64,000 nt of DNA, taken from NCBI RefSeq assembly GCF_019059575.1, contig NW_024881671.1, positions 62,001 to 126,000 of the forward strand. Direction: 5' to 3'. This DNA is from Amphibalanus amphitrite. Its lineage: Eukaryota > Arthropoda > Thecostraca > Balanomorpha > Balanidae. A program made the translations under genes and the position numbers. The notes below the pieces were generated by a model. That model did no database searches, was not told where the DNA came from, and saw only the letters and a list, made by a program, of their open reading frames with translations. Positions 55,284-64,000 of the stretch are shown here, one piece after another (position 1 is the first letter of the stretch; the number at the start of each line of letters is the position of its first letter).

Positions 55284-58200
55284 CTAGCTCCTCAGCGCCT
55301 GGAGCCGCTCCTGCATCTCTTCCAGCTCCTCTTCACCCTCGGACTCCTGCGCGGCCGGCTCGGCCGACGGCAGCGAGTCGCCGACCGCGTCCGGCGCCCG
55401 GCCCAGCTCGCCCTTGGTGATCTCCCACAGCACCTGGCGGAAAGGCGTGGCTAGTCAGCTGCTGGCCTGCTATACGCAACACCTCCTGACCAGTATACAA
55501 GAAATGATAACCTAACCAGCATGGGGAGTAGACAAGCTGTATTGACTTTAAAACTATCCGGTCTCTATCACAGGGATCAATAAAGGTCATAAGGTCAATT
55601 CGGGCTTTGAACGGAACAACAGTTTGAAGGCCAGGCCAGGAAGCTAATATTTCCCAGGTTTCTGTGAGGCCTTTAACACTCACTACTAGGCAATAGAAAA
55701 TAAGCTGCTGAGACAAGAGAAACAAACACAAGAGAAAGAAGATAATAACAACGCAAAAGACAAACGGACCGGGCCCCCACCTTGTCGACCTCCTCCTGGG
55801 CGGCCTCCTCCAGCTCGTCCTGGTCCTCCAGTCCCTCGAACGTGTCCTCCATCATCTCCTCCAGGATGCCGGCCTTCATCATCTCCTTGGACATGTCCTG
55901 CATGGTCTTGGCCACCTCTGGCACTTTGACCAGCTGCTGCATGGCTTGCATCACCTCTGTACTCTGCGACATGGCGCCCGCCACGCGGATCTGGGCTGCA
56001 ACGCGCGGCGCACAACGCTAGTCAGAAAAGCGCACAGCAATTATTATATTGTTCAACGAACACAGTACATTGTCATGTCTGGTCAATAGTCAATGATAAG
56101 ACATAGTGATATTTAAATAAACTTTTCATGCTCCTAGATAACATGCGATTTTAGGGACCCCAGACTTAAAATGGCATAGGAGTCATTAAGTGTCAATATG
56201 GCGTTATGTTTAAGAGTTACATCATTACAAGCATACTCCAACCTCGATAAAAAAGTGCCGAACGTGCTCGAGTGCCACACCTACCGAGCTGCTGCTTCAT
56301 TTGCAGCGACACCGAGTTGATCTGCGCCTTTGTGGTGTAGATACGACTGATAGCCTTGCGCGAGTGGACCACTTCCTTAGCCAACACTGTACACACAGAC
56401 CGGTCTCCCTTCTTTGCCGCCTCCTTTAAAGACCTCTTAACCTTTTCCTCCTCCCGCTGGATAGCTGAAAGCACATGAATGCAATCAACATATAACACCT
56501 GGTTTAAAAAAAGAAATACTTATACTACACAAGAAAATCGACATAAAAACAAGTAAGCATTAACCCGCGAGTTGCGGGGGGCGGGCGGTCAACAGTGATG
56601 CCATCCACATTTTTGCTCCATTCCAAGATCTCGACCAGAATTTCCCAAGATTCTCGTCTCGAATCCCAAGACTACCCATCGCATATCCTTAGGAGTACCC
56701 CAAGTAAATCCATAGCTTATTTTGGACATATTAGTGTGTTTAGTATTCAACTTTCTCTTCTTCGGGTCCACCCTTGTCCTTATTGGCGTATTTACGGCAG
56801 CTAATGTACCTAGAGGCCGGGGGGAGGGGAGGGGGAGGGGTTCGATCGGACTCCTACAGCTGATCGGTTCCTGCATATAAGAGCTTCACGAAAAATTAAG
56901 ATGCTGGCCTAGACAACATGAAGCCGGTGGTATCTGATATTATGGTCAGGTCATTCGTTGACCGTCAATGGTGGGTCAAGGACCCAAAACACAAAGTCCG
57001 AATCTGTTAGAACTTCTTGGAAACGAAGTCTGTGGCATTTTGGATTTATTTCGAAATTTGTCTCGTGACACATTTGGAGAAGCTAGGGTCAGGTGAGGTC
57101 AGGCTGATTTTAAGTGTTTTCCACCACTGAGTTTTGAAATATGGGCTCCAAAACAAGCTCTTAAAAGCTTATGTGAATCCCGAAATCGAAAAGCCTATGC
57201 TGTGAATCTGCGCGTAAGCCAGTGCCCGCTGGGGCCTATGAATTTTCAAGCCGACGATGGCGAGGGGGTCTAAACGAGGACCTAGCTCGTCCCCTGGACT
57301 ATATAGTTACAAGACGTCAGCAGTGTTGTGAAGGTCGCAAGGTTATGCTTTGATTATTTTTGGTCCAGCAGAGCCCAGAGGTCAGGTGACCAGACACTTT
57401 TCCGAGGTGAAAGACAAATTGCCCTTTGACCAAAATGCCCAAAATGACCTAAGTAGTCGGCGCGCCCTAAAGCCCCAATTAACAAACAAATTGCCCTTAT
57501 TTTGGTTCGCGGTCAACGGATAAGCCTCCTTAGAGCAAAACCGTAAAATGAAACGCTTTGTGCGGGAGCCGCTTTCTGAAATATTTTTTAGGCATGTTTG
57601 TAAAAGCTTTTCATAGCCACCCAACATCATGCCGCCAAACCACCCATCCCCGTTGATCGGTAGTTGGAAATTAAACAAATGAGCGCCAGTTGCGAACAGC
57701 GACTGAAAGATGCTACTATACCCATAACAAGTAATGGTACAAAAATAATCCTGCGATCTCGGGAAGATAATGCCTGCTAGAAACATCGCAAGCTTCGTCC
57801 GTTACTTCAATATGTTTAACCCTCGCACCGACGGGGGGGGCGGATATCCGCCCCCCCCCCTGAGGTTTTTCGCGAATAGCGGGAAAACCGCGGCGCGTAG
57901 CGCCGCGAAATTTGGTATGACTATAACCTCATCAATTTTACACATGGTGTGCAAGTTTGAACCTCCTACCTTTAAAGGTCAGGTCACCAGGTCACTTTGA
58001 ATGACCCAACCTCAAGTCACTTTTTTGCAACTTTGTCACCGTGCCAGAGCTACAGTAGATGTCGGAGGCCTTTGAAAGTCGCAGGATATTATTAGGTCAT
58101 TAGTAGCTACAATTTGTTCATCTCAGAATTTTGATATCGGTGACCTAAGGTCAGGTCAATTTCGCGACCTCCCCAATATAAGTCAATGGGGGAAAAATCA

Positions 58201-61200
58201 ACTCCCTGTTTTTACCACTAAAACGGGTCGGAATGGCCCCATATACCATACATGACTTCATATACGATCAACCTTCACTACCTTGAGCCGAGGTCTGTTT
58301 TGCTGTTGGGCAGCTGTGAGGTCATGTGACGTCATCAAAGGTCACCAAAGGTTTTTGGCCAATAACTCCGTACAGGAACAAGATACAGACGCGTGGATGG
58401 TCTCATTGTGTTCAGCTCGTCAAGACGCATCGAATGATATACATGATGACCTCGAGGTCACGTGACCTGAGGTCAACCTTTGACCTTGACCTTTCGAGGT
58501 CAACATATATATCATTCGATGCGGATTGACGAGAGGATCACGATGATGCCCTTAGTTTGTTCCTATCTTGACTAATTCGAAAGTTATTCGAGAAAAACTC
58601 ACCATATCTAGCGCCGCCATTTTGACTTTTTCGACCCCTGTGACGTCATCTTTGACCTGACCTGAAAATGACCTTAGTAAAAATTGTAGATCTTGGCCGT
58701 GCGTATCCGATGCCGTTTACCGCTTGTCGCTATCTTGCTTCGTTCTCGAGATCTCAGGGGGGGGGGGGCGGTCATCCGCCCCCCCCCGTCGGTGCGAAGT
58801 TGGCGCAGACCCCCGTCGGTGCGCGGATTAAAGGAAATAGTTCACTTTTAACATGGGATTTTGAACTGGAATAGCAGTTTCGTAGCTTGAGCTGAGACTA
58901 GCACAAATCAGGAGCTTTTACGGCTCAACGATCACCCTAGACGAAGATATTCCATTTCTCGTTCCGAAAAGAGTGCCTTGCAGAGGAATGTGTGCCTTGC
59001 ACAGGAATGCAGCCACGTCATCGTCAGCCAATCAGCATGCTGCTTACAGCTAGGTAATGCAGCATGCGTAGGTTTGAACTACGCAATATGATTGGTCAAC
59101 GCGTAATAAGCTTCCGCGTCAAACATTATTTTACATAGAATATAGTTCATCCTATATTAAAATATAGAAAATAATTGTTTTTACAAAAAGGTTTTATTTT
59201 ATTTTCTAATTATTTTGAGTATAAAAAATCGTAAATCCATAGCAAAATACTAATTTCAGGAAAGTGAACTGTTTCCTTTAACCGTCCGTGAGGCAAGTCC
59301 ATCCTAAATCTATTATCGACCAAGGAAAAAAGCATTCGACAGCATGAGAAGACAAAGTGAAATCAGCTTCTGCCAGATCCCAAGATATGCAGTGCAAATC
59401 ACAAGATCCCAATGTTAATGCTCAAATCCCAAGATCTTGGGACAAATCCCAAGGAATGGCATCGCTGGCGGTCAACGCCCCCACTTTTTTCGCCGCGCCA
59501 TAAAAACGGCGCGCCGCAGGCGCGCCAAAATTTAAGTACCTGTAGGGATTGATTGCAGTTTATTGTGACAAAGTTTCAAAAAATCTGTCGGAATATTTTT
59601 GAGATACCTATCGAGGTTTTAGTGACGTCATTATTTGAGTTTTCGACCAAAAACGGCATATGTTCAAAAAATCATAAAATCACAGAATAGACATACAGAC
59701 ATGCCGTAAACGCCATTAGACCGCCAATACCATGAACAATCAAATGGCTATCTTCGATTATTGATTATCGTTCCGCATTTTCCAAAATCTTGAACTGAAT
59801 CTTGGCAATTTCTCGTGACTACTTTACGACCATGATACATGCATTTCTTAAATTGAACTTTTTGAACCAAACACGTGCACATATGATAAAATGAATGTTA
59901 CCATCGTATTCTACGCCCAAAATCACCTATGGAACATGTGTCATAGGCTGCGAATATCAGTTTTGATTTTCGGGGATATGTGCCTACCCGGTTGACCTGA
60001 CCTTGACCCTGCGGGCCTGACCTATGCTTGACTGACCCCTACATATGGAGCTGACACTCTTGTAGGCCTTATATGAAGGATTGTGCACCGTTGTGACAGA
60101 GTTTATGACGAGAGGCGCCCATTACGAAGTCCTGTCCATGCTACTGAAAGCCCGATTTCAGGTGTTTGACCTGACCTTGAACTGACCTGTGACCGCAAAA
60201 TTCAACTTTAAAGTACTAGTCTGAAGCGTCTCGTCGCGTTCTTTCGATTGCCGCCTCGTGCGTTTCGCTGCGCCTTCGAGATATCGGCTGGGGGCGTGTT
60301 TAACGCCCCCCCCCCTCCCCCCAGCAAACGGCGGGTGGCGAAATACCCCAGCAACTGCCGGGTTAAGTGCAAATTTCTGTGAACAGTAACACCCACTCAA
60401 CTCAAATTATTTTACATATTTTGCAGTTGAGCATAATTTTTCAACCCTTTCATGAAATCCAAATAACTTTATCTGGAAAACTACAAAGCCTCTCACAGCT
60501 AGCTAAAACTACAGGGGGCCTTGTTAACTACTGGATGCAATCAGCTCGCTGGCCAGCTGGCGACGTACAATAGCCAATAAAAATTGTTACGTTTGACTTT
60601 GATATATTGTACGGTTATCGACCCTCAATGCATATACAGAACAAAACAGACAAGAAATGCCAGAGCCACATGGACGATTTTGGAACAGAGGGAACTCGAA
60701 AGGATGTTGGCCCTCGGGGAGTGCCCCGAGCCGTAGGCCAGGGTAAAGATACGTACGTCCCGCCAGAACCCCCGCCGCAGACGATTTCGAGCCGGAAATA
60801 TCAGAAGGAGACCGTTCTCGGAGGAAGGTGAGACGTCCCGCCAGAACCCCTGGCGTAGACGACCCCAACACCAACCAGCACGGGGGCGAGGTACTTATGT
60901 GGCGAGAGCTAGTGTCCAACTGACCGCCATCCCGGTCACCGCCCCGACGTGACCTCGTATGGGTCATACAAAAGTAAACTGAGCGGCGAGCGCTCATTGG
61001 TGAAGGCCAAATGACGTCATTGGCCCAAGTAATGCAAATCCACATAACAATATATAGATATGAACAGTGAACACGGTAGTATATGGACATTAAAGCGTAA
61101 AATGGCACTAATAGAAAAATTTATAAGTCAGAGTGGGTAGATATTTTATCTTGTATAATGAGCAATGATATTTGACAAGCTCTGCTATCGCCACCATACT

Positions 61201-62405
61201 GTGCAAACTGGCAAATAATCCAGTTAATAGCATGGCCTATCCCAAGAACATCTTGTGTAGTGCATGGATTTTTTCCAGTCTAAAAATAAAGCAGCTATCA
61301 GCTTACCTCTAATTTGTCTATCAAGTTGATATCCCTCTTTGCGGAGTTTCCGCGTCCATTCTTGAACCTGAGAACATTATATGGCTTGGGTAAAACATGC
61401 ATATTTGACACAAAAGCCAACTTTGGTATCTTACAAACCTACCCAAACCTGTAATCAGGCAAATACAGTGGTCTGGTAAAATAAAGATTTGGACTTCTTT
61501 GCATTTCAATCACTCATTGGCATAGGTTAATTCACCGTTCCGTGCTTCTATCCTCAGAATGCTGAAATCCTTCTCCTCCACGCCGAAATCCCCCCTCCGC
61601 ACTGGACAGGCAACTTTATCTCATGCGGGCTACTCCCTTGGAGCGGCACCGCTGCTCCCGAGAGAGCGCACCCCGTAGCCGGGTGCAGTGAGTGCCTTGG
61701 GGCTGGGTGGCCTGCAGTGTCCCAAAATTGAGTTTTGTCTTGGGTGTCAGAGGGGAAAATTGCCCACCAAAAAGAGGGGAGAGAGTGAAAAACTGCTGAT
61801 TCGATTAGATCCAAAAAGAGTGAAAAATGACAAAAAAACGTGCATTTTATTCTGAGGTGTAGGATGCTTGATGCTAAACCGGGCATCCACACAACTGCTC
61901 TTTCTATAGGTAAAAAATCTAGGTTTTCTTGGTTGGGAGTGAAAATTGTTCTTAAAAATTGGTGGTGAGAGTGGGAAATAAATTTCATTTGGATGTCGTT
62001 TCCCACCGAAATCGACAAATTTTGGGACATTGGTGGCCTGTCCTCTGGACTCACTAGGGTGCCTGCCCAGACCAATGTCTCCCCCTATATCCTATCATCC
62101 TTCCGGCTCTGAAATGGTCTCATTGGACCGAAAGGGCCCAACCCAACAAAACAAAACAAAAACAAATAGGTTAATTGCTTCAATCGAACAAAATAATGCA
62201 TGGGTCTGACAATGGTGTGCCTAAAATTTGGATATCGGCCCCTCATCCTAGGTTTTAAGTCTCAAGTCTGATCTCACTGCAACTGAGCATGAGCATGGAC
62301 CGACGTACTTAATTGATCCACAAGCCCAACACAAGCCGCAACCGATACCTAAGGGCTTACCTGTTCTTTCGGGTCAGGTTCTTTTGATCTTCCAAACAAA
62401 CCCAT
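55284..62405 (-). CDS. CHMP3: CHMP3 / Vps24, ESCRT-III subunit (5 coding exons, complete)
   Basis: Coding exons in order are 62361-62405, 61307-61367, 56285-56464, 55781-55995 and 55284-55433. All junctions are GT/AG and the frame closes to 216 aa plus TAG, near the usual 220. The N-terminus MGLFGRSKEPDPKEQ matches the CHMP3 type and distinguishes it from CHMP2. It is followed by the basic amphipathic helix region VQEWTRKLRKEG, IQREEEKVKRSLKEAAKKG, then QSTEVMQAMQQLVKVPEV and MSKEMMKAGILEEMMEDTFE, and a C-terminal MIM1-like helix EEMQERLQALRS. Known family role: with CHMP2 it caps CHMP4 filaments in ESCRT-III for multivesicular body formation, cytokinetic abscission and membrane repair; the MIM helix recruits VPS4 and AMSH. 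Intron 2 (56465-61306) holds a four-level nest of transposons and intron 1 a 318-bp hAT MITE. No frame damage is seen. Confidence 0.95.
57816..58831 (-). mobile_element. TTAA element, family C, inverted copy
   Basis: TTAACCCTCGCACCGACGG to CCGTCGGTGCGCGGATTAA. It closely matches the reverse complement of 12072-13085 over the whole length, including the central TGATGACCTCGAGGTCACG region. Hairpin cores CGGATATCCG and CGGTCATCCG correspond to the same two ends as in the other copy. Confidence 0.93.
58828..59281. mobile_element. 454-bp MITE with TTAAAGG ends, sharing TTAA with the family C copy
   Basis: TTAAAGGAAATAGTTCACTT at the left and AAGTGAACTGTTTCCTTTAA at the right are inverted with one mismatch. 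TTAA at 58828-58831 is common to this MITE and the preceding element. The interior is AT-rich and non-coding. Confidence 0.8.
60367..61306. other. CHMP3 intron 2, remaining sequence; local direct repeat at 60745-60870
   Basis: CGTCCCGCCAGAACCCC occurs twice (about 60754 and 60834), each followed by G-rich sequence and GCAGACGA/GTAGACGA. No gene or transposon terminus was recognised. Confidence 0.4.
61715..62032. mobile_element. 318-bp hAT MITE in CHMP3 intron 1
   Basis: CAGTGTCCCAAAATTGAG and CGACAAATTTTGGGACATTG ends, flanked by GTGGCCTG (61707-61714 and 62033-62040). No coding capacity. Confidence 0.92.
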
Positions 62406-63079
62406 TATTGAATCCCTGAAACCTATCTTGAATACAGAAATAACACAAATATCAAAATAATTGGCCACACCTTCCACCAAAACATCGGCGACAATAACAA
62501 ATAAATAACACTGTGCGCTGCCTCCAGTGTAAATGCCATAAATGCCGCATGCGCCAGTATGGGAAAGCTGAGCTACCATATATCATAAACAATTTTTATG
62601 CAGATAATAATTTGAAGGTTTTTGGCAAAATGATTTTGAAATTGTTTTCAAAAACACGTCAAACATGTTTGAAATATAGTTTTATCATTATGTTAACTAT
62701 TTGTTGAAAAAGAAGGACAAATAATTGCAAACAGGTTCTTTTTCAGTCAATGGGAAAGAATTATGATCATTAGGTTTCCTAACTTTCCTTCAACTGCATT
62801 TGTTCCATTTCTGACGATCCTAAGACAACTATCCCGCGCGCGAAATGTAAACATCCCATTTTGATCAAGTTGGATCAAGTCAATCGTGATGCTGGTCGCG
62901 AGCTGTGTGTTATAAGCTATATTCAACGTCTAAATAATACGAGAGAAAGTTTGCTGGTCTTATATTGCTTCTATATTGAATTAAGCAGGTGAGACATAGA
63001 TGGCCTTGGGTGAGACATCTTTTGGGCCGAAGAATGGGCCAGTATAATTGTAATTCTGCGATTTCCTTGTTTTACACCC
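62406..63079 (-). promoter_or_regulatory. Presumed 5' UTR and promoter side of CHMP3
   Basis: Sequence upstream of the ATG (62405). A short CCCGCGCGCG patch near 62832 is the only CpG cluster. No core promoter element was assigned. Confidence 0.35.
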
Positions 63080-63554
63080 TTAAAGGGACACTCCCACCTT
63101 AACATTAGTTTTGAGTTGAGATAGCCAAATTGGTGGCCATGGCCTGCAAATACCGGTTTGGGCACTCACAACATCGACAAATGCTTTAATTCGGAGATAT
63201 GGAATTTCAAACTTGCAGTTTTCGGATTCTAAGGGGCTAGTGCATTGGTATGCCCCCTTAGAATTTGTGACGTCAGCGGAGATCTAACGATTTTTAAATC
63301 TTTTACTAAAACGTTTGGTAGCACGCGGTGGTATATGCTGCTTTGCGCGCAACAAATGCCGCACTTTCAAATAAAGTCGCTAGGAACAGCGGAGATCCCA
63401 AAAAGTAAACAAAAGTAAATGTCTAATATCTTGAAAACCGGTGAATATTTTTCGATGAAATTTGGTAGATATTCGTTTTCGCTCTTTCTGAACCGAGCGA
63501 CATCACTTTCGCGCCAATTCATTAACTTTTTTGAAGGTGGGAGGGTCCCTTTAA
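63080..63554. mobile_element. 475-bp MITE with TTAAAGGGAC ends
   Basis: TTAAAGGGACACTCCCACCT and AGGTGGGAGGGTCCCTTTAA are inverted with one mismatch, with TTAA at 63080-63083 and 63551-63554. Interior is AT-rich, non-coding, with TGACGTCA near 63268. Confidence 0.85.
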
Positions 63555-64000
63555 AAAAGGCGGACGGTGAAAACAGGGCGCGGCAGGGCAAATTCAGTCA
63601 TGTCATGATGTGATGATTAAAAGTTATTTCCCTCCCAATACCCCAACAGTATAATTGTTACGTGCTTTGTGCAAGCGAATTTCGCGAGCCTTGATTAAAA
63701 TGCCCTAGGCCAGACTGGAAAAAAATACACGTAATGCCAAATATGTGACTGTCATAGTGGCGAGACTGTGCCGGAAATTTCAGAACACGTCCGGCATATC
63801 TTTGCAGGCACCTAATTCAGATCATTGCGGGCGCTGAATTTTTCTGCGCAGGGTGTCTGCAGAATTTTTAGGTGAATGGTGGTCACCAATTTTCTTTTGT
63901 CAAGCTGGTTGATCTAGTAGCAGTTTCACCCTGTGGGCTGTGGGCAGCTCTGGAGAAGGTTTTGGATGAGATATCCCCCGGTCCCCCCTGCCCCGGTGAC
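63555..64000. other. Intergenic to window end, nothing recognised
   Basis: No gene, RNA, repeat terminus or open frame with recognisable motifs. Confidence 0.4.

Larger units (their letters stand above)
56593..59467. mobile_element. hAT-type element nested in the family G copy, duplication GCGGTCAA
   Basis: CAGTGATGCCATCC and GGAATGGCATCGCTG ends are flanked by GCGGTCAA (56585-56592 and 59468-59475). Both subterminal zones carry repeated AAATCCCAAGATC/AATTTCCCAAGATTC motifs. It hosts a family C TTAA element and a small TTAA MITE. About 56936-57310 is a decayed TTAA-type fragment similar to 19260-19430. No transposase is recognised. Confidence 0.88.
56560..60366. mobile_element. TTAA element, family G, second copy, in CHMP3 intron 2, split by a hAT insertion
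   Basis: The left remnant is 56560-56592 (TTAACCCGCGAGTTGCGGGG). The right remnant runs from 59476 to 60366 (ending GCAACTGCCGGGTTAA) and aligns along its length with 38749-39660. It is split at GCGGTCAA by the 2.9-kb element at 56593-59467. Confidence 0.9.

Overview
This is a gene-poor, transposon-packed stretch of an animal genome, most likely an arthropod and perhaps a crustacean. The evidence is spliced genes with canonical GT/AG introns, an interstitial (TTAGG)n tract (the arthropod telomere motif) near 30.7 kb, and a secreted YGPP/Gly-rich protein with fasciclin domains. The species cannot be fixed from the sequence alone.

Three protein-coding genes can be spliced completely, all on the minus strand, with every intron phase closing. 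RRP9 (U3-55K WD40 protein of the U3 snoRNP) has 7 coding exons between 28253 and 21899 and encodes 485 aa. A secreted protein with a Gly/Tyr/His-rich repeat region and two FAS1 domains has 6 coding exons between 50241 and 34151 and encodes 688 aa; its first intron is about 12.8 kb. CHMP3/Vps24 (ESCRT-III) has 5 coding exons between 62405 and 55284 and encodes 216 aa. The genes are functionally unrelated: ribosome biogenesis, extracellular matrix or cuticle, and membrane remodelling.

Most of the rest is mobile DNA. The dominant component is a superfamily of roughly 0.9-1.2 kb non-coding elements flanked by TTAA, with ends CCCGCG or CCCTCG. Directly inside each end is a G-tract, then a short, often family-specific palindrome, then a C-tract. 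Their interiors are loaded with AGGTCA/TGACCT half-sites and TGACGTCA octamers. With the small TTAA MITEs I count about a dozen copies, near 14 kb or about a fifth of the window. One copy (37398-38594) sits inside another (36367-38752), and the matching empty TTAA site is preserved in a paralogous copy at 51230-51233. This shows directly that the family transposed with TTAA duplication, as piggyBac-type elements do. No encoding transposase is visible.

The second component is a set of hAT-type elements with exact 8-bp target duplications: 11197-17900, 11421-11671, 13089-16161, 26871-27153, 32463-33242, 40132-42010, 42090-45555, 42176-44329, 56593-59467 and 61715-62032. Several carry expanded minisatellites. 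A broken hAT-like transposase gene (9365-11085) and a Tc1/mariner element with one in-frame stop (14578-15937) are also present. Insertions are nested up to about five deep (about 8983-20012) and four deep (56560-60366 in CHMP3 intron 2).

Layout: 1-2104 end of a TTAA element plus unique sequence and a minisatellite; 2105-5622 a perfect 1759-bp tandem duplication; 5.7-8.98 kb TTAA element and tandem repeats; 8.98-20.0 kb nested transposon complex; 20.2-21.5 kb TTAA element; 21.9-28.3 kb RRP9; 28.3-34.1 kb repeats and foldbacks; 34.15-50.24 kb FAS1 gene with a transposon-filled intron; 51.1-52.3 kb TTAA element; 55.3-62.4 kb CHMP3; 63.1-63.6 kb small TTAA MITE.
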